Below are positions 50,027 through 57,630 of a stretch of DNA of 64,000 nucleotides, piece by piece. Position 1 is the first letter of the stretch; every line of letters begins with the position of its first letter. The translations under genes were made by a program, and so were the position numbers. A model generated the notes under the pieces. The model did no database searches, had not been told where the DNA came from, and saw only the letters and a program-made list of their open reading frames with translations. Location: NCBI RefSeq assembly GCF_026870175.2, contig NZ_CP113977.2:434001-498000 (forward strand), in the 5' to 3' direction. Source of the DNA: Flavobacterium aestivum. Lineage in GTDB: Bacteria > Bacteroidota > Bacteroidia > Flavobacteriales > Flavobacteriaceae.

Positions 50027-50668
50027 ATGGAAACTACGAAACCAATTGCTGAAATGACAGCATCAGAATTAAGAGAATTAGCAAAACAAAAAGAAGCCGC
50101 AGAACAATCACAGCAAATACAGCGTAAAAAAGCTTATGATACTGATAAAGAAAACTTTTTAAACGAGGTTGCAACAAAGTTTACAGAGGTAAAAAAGATT
50201 CTATTCTCACTTAAAAATGATACGATTAGCCACTCCGAAAACTTCAATGCTTTGAAGTATCATCTAGAAGACAAAGCGGTTAAAGAAGCTAAGAGTTTCG
50301 AACTTAAAAATGACCGTGTAAAAATAGTAGTCGAAAACCAAGACAAGTTTGATTTTAACGACAGTGCCATTGTACACATCAATGCTATCAAGGACATTTT
50401 TAGAGACAAATTCGAGGCGAGAAATAAAGGTTTTTATAACCTTTTGGATAGCATTCTTATGAAAAACTCAAAAGGCGAATATGATGCTAAATTATTAAAC
50501 AAGGCACGCCGTCAAGCTAAAGAATTAGGAGATGAAGCCTTGATGGATGAGTTTGACAAATTGAATGATTGCTTAGTGGTGGTAGGAACTGCGAAGTATG
50601 TGAGGGTTTATACCAAGGACGATAAGAACCGATGGAAAGATGTTTCTCTGAGCTTCTCAAGCTTGTAA
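50027..50668 (+). CDS. DUF3164 family phage protein
   Basis: A 213-residue protein of the DUF3164 family found in the early region of Mu-like phages. A charged helical N-terminus (MTASELRELAKQKEAAEQSQ) and the C-terminal VVGTAKYVRVYTKDDKNRWK, then DVSLSFSSL, are the family features. Function is unknown; position next to transposition genes suggests a role in DNA metabolism of the phage. Confidence 0.83.
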   Translation: METTKPIAEMTASELRELAKQKEAAEQSQQIQRKKAYDTDKENFLNEVATKFTEVKKILFSLKNDTISHSENFNALKYHLEDKAVKEAKSFELKNDRVKIVVENQDKFDFNDSAIVHINAIKDIFRDKFEARNKGFYNLLDSILMKNSKGEYDAKLLNKARRQAKELGDEALMDEFDKLNDCLVVVGTAKYVRVYTKDDKNRWKDVSLSFSSL

Positions 50669-50742
50669 AAATTGAATACACAATCCCGAAAGGCATGCGC
50701 TTACGTTCGAGTCGTAAGCGGGAGCGAAAAAATGAAAACTAG
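50632..50742 (+). CDS. Possible 36-residue overlapping small protein
   Basis: An alternative frame from ATG at 50632 overlaps the end of the DUF3164 gene and gives a very basic product ending SSRKRERKNEN. Part of it coincides with a perfect 8-base hairpin (50698-50720), so the constraint may be RNA structure, not protein. Weakly supported. Confidence 0.25.
   Translation: MERCFSELLKLVKIEYTIPKGMRLRSSRKRERKNEN
50698..50720 (+). promoter_or_regulatory. Hairpin upstream of the RecA-like ATPase gene
   Basis: Perfect stem CGCTTACG / CGTAAGCG with a 7-base loop, 28 bases before the next start; G+C-rich in an AT-rich region. No T tract, so not a classical terminator. Confidence 0.5.
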
Positions 50743-50747
50743 TAAAA

Positions 50748-51371
50748 ATGAAAGCAATCGGAATCACACAGTTTCTAGAAAAGTCCTTCGATACATACGA
50801 CATTGAAGGCGAATGGTTAGACAGTTTCGGCTTGATTGAAAAGAACTTCAAAATGTCGGTTACTGGCGATTCTGGACACGGTAAAACAGAATTTGTGGTT
50901 AAGTTCGTTAAAGAAATATGCTTAAAATTCAAAGTAAAAGCAGATTATTTCTCATATGAGCAAGGTCATTCAAAATCTTTACAAACCGCTATCCAACGTA
51001 ATAACATGGAAGAAGTAAAAGGCAAAGTAATGTTTATGACAGGTGGTACTTTTGACGAACTTTTAGCGAGGTTAAAACGTAGAGCTTCTGCAAGAATTGT
51101 AATTATTGATAGTCAGGATTATTCTGAATTATCGACTAAACAATACAAATTGCTTGTCAAAAGCTTTCCTAAAAAATCATTCATTATCGTTAGTTGGGCA
51201 AAGAATGAAAAGCCAAAGAATCAAGCTGCACGAGACATCGAATATATGTCCTGCATCAAAGTGTATGTAAACAGCTTTAAAGCACACCCACGTAGTCGTT
51301 TTGGAGGAAATAAACCCTTTGTTATTTGGGATAAAAAAGACAGCACACCAGTTCAACAAAAACTTTTTTAA
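50748..51371 (+). CDS. RecA-like phage ATPase
   Basis: A 207-residue P-loop protein: Walker A VTGDSGHGKTEFVVKFV (about 38-54), Walker B ARIVIIDSQDYSEL, and sensor-like SFIIVSWAKNEKP. The layout is that of RecA/RadA-type ATPases used in phage recombination or replication initiation. It forms part of the early operon. Substrate and partner are not known. Confidence 0.75.
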   Translation: MKAIGITQFLEKSFDTYDIEGEWLDSFGLIEKNFKMSVTGDSGHGKTEFVVKFVKEICLKFKVKADYFSYEQGHSKSLQTAIQRNNMEEVKGKVMFMTGGTFDELLARLKRRASARIVIIDSQDYSELSTKQYKLLVKSFPKKSFIIVSWAKNEKPKNQAARDIEYMSCIKVYVNSFKAHPRSRFGGNKPFVIWDKKDSTPVQQKLF

Positions 51372-51372
51372 G

Positions 51373-51780
51373 ATGAGACAACCGAAAAAACAAAGCAGAA
51401 TCTACAACACTTTTAATGATTCGGATAGTGCTGTAAATAACTATTTCAATAACAAAAATCGTGTTGAAACCCAAAAAAAGGAAAGTGAACAATCCCTTTC
51501 GGCAGAAATGGAGTTGATTATGAAACGCAAACGAAGCACTATTCTAACGCTTGCCACACATACGGGCATAAAAGAGGCTGACAGTTGGACAAAATTCAAT
51601 AATTGGATGATCAACTCCTCTGTTCATAAAAAAGCGCTTAATGCATACGATTATGATGAGTTGGACGATTTAACAAAACAGTTCCATGCATTGAAAGCCA
51701 ACTATGAAAATAGTGCAGAAAAAACAGGGACTAAAGCTTGGCATCATGCCACAGGAATCCCGAAGCCATCTGATAATTAG
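51373..51780 (+). CDS. Phage early protein of unknown function
   Basis: A 135-residue protein from the ATG at 51373, one base after the previous stop codon. Charged and helical (SLSAEMELIMKRKRSTILTL, then YDYDELDDLTKQFHALKANY). The C-terminal part might correspond to a GemA/gp16-like region by position, but the sequence does not let me assert this. Confidence 0.65.
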   Translation: MRQPKKQSRIYNTFNDSDSAVNNYFNNKNRVETQKKESEQSLSAEMELIMKRKRSTILTLATHTGIKEADSWTKFNNWMINSSVHKKALNAYDYDELDDLTKQFHALKANYENSAEKTGTKAWHHATGIPKPSDN

Positions 51781-51799
51781 GTATAAAAAAAGCCCTAAA

Positions 51800-51855
51800 T
51801 AATACTATCTAGAGCCTCTCAACTTGGCGGTTGTGTGGCCCCAAAGATAGTATTA
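51800..51855 (+). ncRNA. Candidate structured leader RNA
   Basis: Perfect 11-base outer stem TAATACTATCT / AGATAGTATTA encloses GCC / GGC (51814-51816, 51837-51839) and CAAC / GTTG (51820-51823, 51830-51833) around loop TTGGCG. The hairpin ends one base before the ATG of the next gene, a position where it would block or control translation. Confidence 0.5.
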
Positions 51856-51856
51856 A

Positions 51857-52096
51857 ATGGCTTATAATCGAGAAAATTTCTTAACAAAAGTTTTAAAAAT
51901 TCAGGAAATTGCTTTGTATCACAACAAGCAAGGGCTGTTTTTTAAAGAAATATTCCATTTGTATATAGAGAAACAATTTCACATTAGTAAACGCACCTTC
52001 GACACTTACTTAGGTATAAATGCCCGAAAAGAACTCAAAGAATTAAAGTCAAAAAAGGAGCAAAACCAACAAAATCAACAATTACAACTCTTTTAA
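51857..52096 (+). CDS. Small phage protein, HTH-like
   Basis: A 79-residue protein, mostly helical (FLTKVLKIQEIALYHNKQGL, FHISKRTFDTYLGINARKEL) with a Gln/Lys-rich tail. The segment HISKRTFDTYL resembles the second and third helices of a helix-turn-helix. It starts immediately behind a structured RNA element. Confidence 0.6.
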   Translation: MAYNRENFLTKVLKIQEIALYHNKQGLFFKEIFHLYIEKQFHISKRTFDTYLGINARKELKELKSKKEQNQQNQQLQLF

Positions 52097-52098
52097 TT

Positions 52099-52344
52099 AT
52101 GAACCACGAACTAAAAATTCACCCTCAATTTTACAAAGATGTATTATTAGGGGTAAAGAAAGTAGAAGTCCGAAAAAATGATCGGAATTATCAAGAAAAT
52201 GACCTTCTAATACTCAATGAATTTGACCCAAAAAAGGAAAAATATACCGGTGGTCAAATTAAAAGACGGGTAGATTATATCATTAAAGATGTTTTGGGTT
52301 TAGACCCTGAATATGTAGTCTTACAAATATCAAAACCTTTGTAA
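52099..52344 (+). CDS. DUF3850 (ASCH-like) protein
   Basis: An 81-residue protein beginning NHELKIHPQFYKDVLLGVKK and continuing VEVRKNDRNYQENDLLILNE, the pattern of DUF3850, a beta-barrel of the ASCH/PUA class predicted to bind RNA. These are frequent small phage proteins with unknown targets. Two bases separate it from its neighbour. Confidence 0.8.
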   Translation: MNHELKIHPQFYKDVLLGVKKVEVRKNDRNYQENDLLILNEFDPKKEKYTGGQIKRRVDYIIKDVLGLDPEYVVLQISKPL

Positions 52345-52345
52345 A

Positions 52346-52663
52346 ATGAACATTGAAATTAAAATTTCCTTCACCCAATTAACATATTTAAATGATTGTT
52401 TCGCCGAAATGGAAACCCCAATTTCATCAGAAAGAGTTTCAAGAATATCATATAATATCTTATTTAATTTACATAAGAAGCTTTTAAAAAAAACCATTAA
52501 TAAAATAGGTGTAAAAGATAAATTCAAATTATCTCTTGAATATTATGAAGGGCATTTTTTAGAGCAATACTTGTTACATAAAATCGAATATGTGTCAAAA
52601 TATGAACTTGCATACCACTCAATTCAAAGTGTTATTAATGATTTAAACCAAAAATTAGCATAA
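52346..52663 (+). CDS. Phage protein of unknown function
   Basis: A 105-residue helical protein (FTQLTYLNDCFAEMETPISS and onward). No family recognised. It is separated by one base from the DUF3850 gene and overlaps the next start by one base, so it is part of the early operon. Confidence 0.65.
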   Translation: MNIEIKISFTQLTYLNDCFAEMETPISSERVSRISYNILFNLHKKLLKKTINKIGVKDKFKLSLEYYEGHFLEQYLLHKIEYVSKYELAYHSIQSVINDLNQKLA

Positions 52664-52794
52664 TGCATACTAAAAAGATGCCAAAAAAAGCACTCCGAAA
52701 AATGGAAACGATATTCGAATACGATGCACGATTAAAAAAAGAAGCTATCGAAATTTCAAAGAATTTCGCTCACACCAAACCAATTAAGTATTGA
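52663..52794 (+). CDS. Small basic phage protein
   Basis: A 43-residue protein (MHTKKMPKKALRKMETIFEY, then DARLKKEAIEISKNFAHTKP), strongly basic and helical. Its ATG overlaps the preceding TAA stop (TAATG). Family not recognised. Confidence 0.6.
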   Translation: MHTKKMPKKALRKMETIFEYDARLKKEAIEISKNFAHTKPIKY

Positions 52795-52809
52795 CTAAAA
52801 TAGAAGAAT

Positions 52810-53238
52810 ATGGAAGACTACATCACTTACGAAGTTACCTTCATTGAAACTAAAGAGAGATGGATATTTCAATACCGTAAATCGGATGAAATTTTACACT
52901 GTTTTATCAATTTGAAAGGCTCAAGCTTTATCAATTTGCTCCGAAAACAGACCTTTCCTGAAAATGTAGCAATGATAGAACAATGGGCAAAGTTTAAAAA
53001 AATAGTAACTATAGAACTTAAACTGGAAGATTATTCTTTTGAAACGTTTTGGGACAAATATGATCTTAAAAGAAAAAAAGAGCTATCGCAAAAAGCCTTT
53101 GAAAAACTGGATTTAGTTAGTAAAGTAAAATGCTTTACAGCATTAAAACATTATAACGAAGATTTAAAGAAAACAGGTCAAGCAAAGGCACATATGGTTA
53201 CTTGGCTAAATCAAAAAAGATTCAATGACGAATATTAA
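52810..53238 (+). CDS. Phage protein with replisome-organiser-like C-terminus
   Basis: A 142-residue protein. The C-terminal half FETFWDKYDLKRKKELSQKA ... HMVTWLNQKRFNDEY resembles the final segment of phage DnaD/replisome-organiser proteins (FW..Y... with ..TWLNQ.R..DE). The N-terminal half is a beta-rich region without a match. A part in phage DNA replication or helicase loading is possible. Confidence 0.6.
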   Translation: MEDYITYEVTFIETKERWIFQYRKSDEILHCFINLKGSSFINLLRKQTFPENVAMIEQWAKFKKIVTIELKLEDYSFETFWDKYDLKRKKELSQKAFEKLDLVSKVKCFTALKHYNEDLKKTGQAKAHMVTWLNQKRFNDEY

Positions 53239-53294
53239 TTTAAATGCTGTTTAAACAATGCGGAAAACCGTAATAATTCGAGTAAATCTTTAAA

Positions 53295-53302
53295 TAAATT
53301 TG
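53295..53302 (+). promoter_or_regulatory. -7 element upstream of a small membrane ORF
   Basis: TAAATTTG ending only four bases before the ATG at 53307, which would give a leaderless mRNA or a short RNA ending at the hairpin 53344-53374. Confidence 0.45.
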
Positions 53303-53306
53303 CAAA

Positions 53307-53438
53307 ATGAACCAACATTTAGAATTATTAATAAAAGCAGAAAAAAAGCAATCCTTCGCAAAAGGATTGCTTTTTGGTTTTACAATTGCTTCCGTTTTCG
53401 TAATAGCAATATTATTTTTTATATTTGATAAACTTTAA
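53307..53438 (+). CDS. Small single-helix phage membrane protein
   Basis: A 43-residue protein: a charged N-terminus (MNQHLELLIKAEKKQSFAKG) and one membrane helix (LLFGFTIASVFVIAILFFIF). It could be a holin-like or superinfection protein. An intrinsic-terminator-like hairpin lies inside the coding sequence, so a non-coding RNA is an alternative. Confidence 0.55.
   Translation: MNQHLELLIKAEKKQSFAKGLLFGFTIASVFVIAILFFIFDKL
53344..53374 (+). terminator. Terminator-like hairpin inside the small membrane ORF
   Basis: Stem AAAAGCAATCCTT / AAGGATTGCTTTT, loop CGCAA, ending in TTTTT. Looks like an intrinsic terminator about 65 bases after a promoter element. Confidence 0.5.
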
Positions 53439-53447
53439 ACTACAAAA

Positions 53448-53792
53448 ATGAAAAAAATACTAGCAATATCAGTAACGACGCTTTTTTTGTCATGCAATAA
53501 TTCAGGAAAGACGTACACAAAATGTATAGAAACAAGTTATAACCTTAACAAAGAGGCTATAGACAAAGTGATTAGTGTCAATAAAACCGACGGAGGGTTT
53601 ACCGTTGAAATAGTAAATAACACAATTAAAATTGTAGACAAAAACGGAAAGGAAACTTTGTTAAATGATGATAATGGGTATTCTGTTGCAAATAAAATGA
53701 TTGGTGACACCTTAGTAATTGAAAGCTTGCCTACTGAAGCTACACCTTCAAACATTCTAAAATATGGTAATGAATATAAATTTTACAACTAA
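53448..53792 (+). CDS. Phage-encoded lipoprotein, unknown
   Basis: A 114-residue protein with a lipoprotein signal (AISVTTLFLSCNNSG, lipidated Cys at about 16) and a small beta-rich domain. Lipoproteins of prophages often alter the host surface or exclude other phages; nothing in the sequence shows which. Its stop overlaps the next start by one base (TAATG). Confidence 0.65.
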   Translation: MKKILAISVTTLFLSCNNSGKTYTKCIETSYNLNKEAIDKVISVNKTDGGFTVEIVNNTIKIVDKNGKETLLNDDNGYSVANKMIGDTLVIESLPTEATPSNILKYGNEYKFYN

Positions 53793-54397
53793 TGAAAAAA
53801 CTACTCTTTACTTTACTACTCATTCCAACGCTTTTAATGGCTCAAAATCGTCCTGATTGGGATTATGATGTGCGCCAGCCAATAAGTGTCGATTTTCCAC
53901 AGAAACTACCATTTTACAATGATTATTTGCCATTGCAAAACACCTATTACGAGCTAAATGTAACATTGAATAACATTAGAAAATTGGTAACGGATAACTT
54001 GAAAATGAACCCAAAACAAAACGCTCCAAGTGGTTCAGGGTTTCAGTATGAAATTTACACCAATCCAACCCACAGATTACCGCTAAAAGTAAAATACAAT
54101 ACGTTTACAGCTTATGGGTTAGAAGTGGTTAAATCAATCGAAATAAATGGCGATTTTAAAGATGTAGCAACGCTTTTTATTTACATGTACGACACTAACT
54201 ATTCAGTTAACGAAATGCCAATTAATAAAGCTACAAAACATTATAAACAAGATTACGCCTTATTTACGGTTAACAAAGAAGGTAAAGCTTCTATTGTAAT
54301 ATCAAACACCAAATACAACGACAATACAGCCGAATTTATAAAGGATTTTAATACTACAAAAGAAGCTTTAAAAATTAATCAAACAAATACGAATTAA
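53792..54397 (+). CDS. Phage-encoded secreted protein, unknown
   Basis: A 201-residue protein with a signal peptide (MKKLLFTLLLIPTLLMAQN) and a mature domain with no recognised motif. It forms a tightly packed cluster with the preceding lipoprotein and the following gene (both overlaps one base), likely a lysogenic-conversion cassette. Confidence 0.65.
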   Translation: MKKLLFTLLLIPTLLMAQNRPDWDYDVRQPISVDFPQKLPFYNDYLPLQNTYYELNVTLNNIRKLVTDNLKMNPKQNAPSGSGFQYEIYTNPTHRLPLKVKYNTFTAYGLEVVKSIEINGDFKDVATLFIYMYDTNYSVNEMPINKATKHYKQDYALFTVNKEGKASIVISNTKYNDNTAEFIKDFNTTKEALKINQTNTN

Positions 54398-54729
54398 TGA
54401 AAGATGTTATAATTTCAATTGAAAGAACTTTAGATACTATAATTATTGAAACCGAACATGAGTTTTCAGGATACATTACAATAGGAATTGTAAAAGGAGA
54501 TGATTTTTATGTTAAGTTAGAATTTACAGACTTGGACACAACTAAGGTTAGTTTATTAAACAAGTTGTTTCATTTGCCAAAAGCCCTGAAAATAGAATCT
54601 AAAATAATTTCTAAAGAACAATTCCCTATCACACATATTGTGGTTGAAACGATAAACGCAGATTCCGACCTAAATGTAACTTGGGATTGCCTTTCAGATG
54701 ACCCTGATTTTTCTTTGGTTTTATCCTAA
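54397..54729 (+). CDS. Phage protein of unknown function
   Basis: A 110-residue beta-rich acidic protein (IISIERTLDTIIIETEHEFS and onward) without a signal peptide. It is the last gene of the rightward early region, and its stop overlaps by four bases the stop of the convergent tail gene. Confidence 0.6.
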   Translation: MKDVIISIERTLDTIIIETEHEFSGYITIGIVKGDDFYVKLEFTDLDTTKVSLLNKLFHLPKALKIESKIISKEQFPITHIVVETINADSDLNVTWDCLSDDPDFSLVLS

Positions 54730-55241
54730 TCAAAATCAATAATAAGTTTTCCTTTTAAATCTAGTGTATCATAATCACCCGCTTGGTATTTGTCAAGCGG
54801 GTTTTTTCTGCCCGAATAACTACACTCAAAAGTCAGTAAATAAATATCCACAATGCTGTCCATTTTATGGAATCCCTCCGAAACAAGCTCGAGTTTTCCC
54901 GTTGTTTCACTCTCGATGGTTCTGACCACTCCGTCAATGGTTGCCACATAGTCAAGAAACTTCAAACCAAGGTCACGATTCAATGAAATATTCGAAGTGT
55001 CACGCAATTGCTCGTAGCAACAATAAAGCGTTATCGTTGCCATTGGCGGGGAGCTTTTATGATCAACATCCCAATCAATCAATAAGGCATTTTGAGCGAA
55101 CAATTCAAAATTTTCTTCGAACTGTTCCTGTCCAGCATACAAATCAATATACTGAACTGGATTAATGTTTTGTTTGCTAAACTTTTCTTTGTTTTCGACC
55201 TTTCCAAAAGCTTCTATTGCTTTTTTATAAAATATGTTCAT
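54726..55241 (-). CDS. Predicted phage tail-associated protein
   Basis: A 171-residue protein (MNIFYKKAIEAFGKVENKEK ... VDIYLLTFECSYSGRKNPLD). It lies directly downstream of the gpG-like gene on the minus strand, and its tail-terminator-like alternation of helices and strands plus position suggest a tail completion or connector role. No precise family can be named. Confidence 0.6.
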   Translation of the reverse strand: MNIFYKKAIEAFGKVENKEKFSKQNINPVQYIDLYAGQEQFEENFELFAQNALLIDWDVDHKSSPPMATITLYCCYEQLRDTSNISLNRDLGLKFLDYVATIDGVVRTIESETTGKLELVSEGFHKMDSIVDIYLLTFECSYSGRKNPLDKYQAGDYDTLDLKGKLIIDFD

Positions 55242-55260
55242 AGTTTAAACCTCGTTTAAA

Positions 55261-55770
55261 TTATTTTAAAATCTCGTTTATTTCCTTTTGTACCAATCGC
55301 TCCACTCTACGCAATAAAACGGCAGACTCGCCAATAAACCGCCTTTCCGGTAGTTTTATTTTGCGTTTTCTTCGATGTGCTTTCACAGTGCTCTCCCTTC
55401 CTTTTCGCTTTCGGCTATGTGATTTTATATTTACAGCGGTATTAATTTCTGCACCTTCATTGTGCGCCTCTGCGTAGGGAACATCTGTACCAATAGTTAC
55501 ACTGTTACGGGTTACTTTTATCTTACGAATAGAACGTTTCAAACGCCCGGACTTTACCATTAACGAACCTCTAGCAGCTGCTTTTTTTTGCGCTTCACTA
55601 TGCCATTCTGGTGACGGTTTTCTCGCAGGCCAAGCCGTTACGGTTCTGTCCACCCAATTTTTACGAACAAAGCGCTCCTTACTGAAATTGACCGCTTCAA
55701 TAGCGGCCATTTCAGGAAACTTTCGATACAGTTTGGAAAGTCTATCCAGTTTTATTAAAAAGTCTTGCAT
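55261..55770 (-). CDS. Phage virion morphogenesis protein (Mu gpG-like)
   Basis: A 169-residue protein from the ATG at 55768-55770, just after the tape-measure stop. It is very basic, with AVNFSKERFVRKNWVDRTV, WPARKPSP and LMVKSGRLKRSIRKI ... VPYAEAHNEG, the signature of the phage virion morphogenesis (tail completion) family of Mu gpG and P2 gpS. It should act at tail-head joining. Confidence 0.85.
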   Translation of the reverse strand: MQDFLIKLDRLSKLYRKFPEMAAIEAVNFSKERFVRKNWVDRTVTAWPARKPSPEWHSEAQKKAAARGSLMVKSGRLKRSIRKIKVTRNSVTIGTDVPYAEAHNEGAEINTAVNIKSHSRKRKGRESTVKAHRRKRKIKLPERRFIGESAVLLRRVERLVQKEINEILK

Positions 55771-55771
55771 A

Positions 55772-57523
55772 CTAAGCTGTTTCAGCATTAACAATCACAC
55801 GACGCATCATTTCTTTAAACCATGCTTCGACATCATCTTTAGTCATTCCTGCATAAGCACTTTCAGCTACATTGATACCGCCTTTGTTAAATGAGTCAAT
55901 ACGAATGTCGATTTTTCGAATTTGATTGGCAGACCCAGCCACTCGGTTCACGTTTTCACCTTGCTTTTTCTTCTTATCGTCTGGAGCTAGCTTACCGTCG
56001 ATAACAGGAGCTTTAAGCAACGGACTTATAGGAGCGTTATCTGCAGGTGAATTTGATTTAGGAGATAGCTTGGGGTCTTTTTCTCCAGACGTAATCAAAT
56101 TGTTTGATTCTCTAAACTGTTTGATTTTATCCAGTCCTTTTTGAGCCAATCCTGTTGGGTCAATTTTAGCGGCTAACTCCAGTATTTGTTGTAATGGCTT
56201 GAGCAAAGCATCTAGCAAAACAACTCCTATTCGTTTTAAACCTCCTACAATGCCATCGGTTTGGAATGCCGATTTAATGCTTTCCCAATGGTCATAAAGT
56301 GATTTAAAGGCACTAACAACTAGACCTATTGGTCCTAAAAACAGCATTAACGATGCGCCCCATTCATCCCATTTTGCAATAGCAAGAACAATAATTCCAA
56401 TTAATGTCGCGATTCCTATAACTATTAACCCTATTGGATTCATACTCATTGCGATATTCCACAACCATTGAGCGCCTTCTACAAGTTTAAGTGATTTGGC
56501 TACCTTACCAAGCATTGGAAATAATTCAGTTCCTAAGCTTATAATTCCCGATATTGCCATTCCGCCCATACCTAACGCTTGTATTAAAGGCATCCAACCG
56601 CCTACGCTTTCCGCAATAGAGGTCTGTATTTCTGCCACCCAAGTTTTAAAATCGGCATCAGCAGATTTAAACGACTTTAATTTATTAGGGTCGAGTTCCA
56701 TAGTTCCAAGACCTAAAATAAAACTCATACCTGCATCCTCACCTGCACCTTTAAAGATATCAGTCAATGCGAGTTGCTTGGCTTGTGCAGTTGCTCCTTC
56801 CATTGATTTTGAAATCAATTGTACGGCTTCAAAAGAAGTCTTTCCAACCAAATCTTTTACACCTAACCCTATTCCTTTTAAAGCAGCTAGTTGATTGGGT
56901 CCCATTTCTTTTAAACTCAAATTCGCCTCCTTAATGGAGTCGATTGCTTTGTCGGAGAAAATACCCTGCTTACCTGCGTTGGTCATAATGGCCAGCATTT
57001 GAGAGGCATCCAAACCAAGTTCACGTACTTGTGGCCCATATTCTTTGAACTGGTCAAGCATATCGCCGTTTAGGTTTGCTCCTTTTTCGTAACCCGCCTG
57101 TAATAATGCTAAATTGCTTTCAAAACTGCCTCCAATTTGTTTAGTCATAGCATTGGCTGCTTTTGCAATTTCGATGCTGTCTTCGTTGAAAAGCTTGCTT
57201 ATTTTATGAATTTTGGCACTCATTTCGTCTACATTAGAAACATCCATTTGCTGTAAAGCAGTTTGCGTATTGCTAATGTCATTTGTGAAGTCCAACTGTT
57301 CGGATACGCTATTAAATAAATCCGTCATTTGGTTTATTTTAATAGGGTCAAATGCTTCACCAATATTAGAAAATACTTTGATTTGTTTCATATTAAAGCT
57401 TTGCAGTTTTTCTTCCATCTTATCGGTTGCATGCGATAACTTCGCCTGTACTTGAGATAATTTGTTGTTAAACATTTTATCACCAAGCTCCATAATCAAC
57501 TCTAATTTTGATTTTTTGCCCAT
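55772..57523 (-). CDS. Phage tail tape-measure protein
   Basis: A 583-residue protein. The N-terminal half (SIEIAKAANAMTKQIGGSFE, QFKEYGPQVRELGLDASQML, GIFSDKAIDSIKEANLSLKE) is the TP901-type tape-measure core; two to three hydrophobic segments follow (GMGGMAISGIISLGTELFPM, MNPIGLIVIGIATLIGIIVL), then a Pro/Lys-rich tail. It sets tail length and is ejected with DNA. At this size the tail would be short for a contractile phage. Confidence 0.87.
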   Translation of the reverse strand: MGKKSKLELIMELGDKMFNNKLSQVQAKLSHATDKMEEKLQSFNMKQIKVFSNIGEAFDPIKINQMTDLFNSVSEQLDFTNDISNTQTALQQMDVSNVDEMSAKIHKISKLFNEDSIEIAKAANAMTKQIGGSFESNLALLQAGYEKGANLNGDMLDQFKEYGPQVRELGLDASQMLAIMTNAGKQGIFSDKAIDSIKEANLSLKEMGPNQLAALKGIGLGVKDLVGKTSFEAVQLISKSMEGATAQAKQLALTDIFKGAGEDAGMSFILGLGTMELDPNKLKSFKSADADFKTWVAEIQTSIAESVGGWMPLIQALGMGGMAISGIISLGTELFPMLGKVAKSLKLVEGAQWLWNIAMSMNPIGLIVIGIATLIGIIVLAIAKWDEWGASLMLFLGPIGLVVSAFKSLYDHWESIKSAFQTDGIVGGLKRIGVVLLDALLKPLQQILELAAKIDPTGLAQKGLDKIKQFRESNNLITSGEKDPKLSPKSNSPADNAPISPLLKAPVIDGKLAPDDKKKKQGENVNRVAGSANQIRKIDIRIDSFNKGGINVAESAYAGMTKDDVEAWFKEMMRRVIVNAETA

Positions 57524-57630
57524 ATTGTTATTTTTTATATCTTTGTAATCAAGTTATTAAAGACGCCTTTCACGATATCGCTCACTGAAGAGGAATAGCA
57601 CAGCAGTAAGGAACCATTAAATTGGGGGTG
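57524..57630 (-). other. Spacer between MuF and tape measure
   Basis: A 107-base gap with no gene. Its middle is less AT-rich than the flanks and could fold, but I see no clear stem or promoter. Confidence 0.4.
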
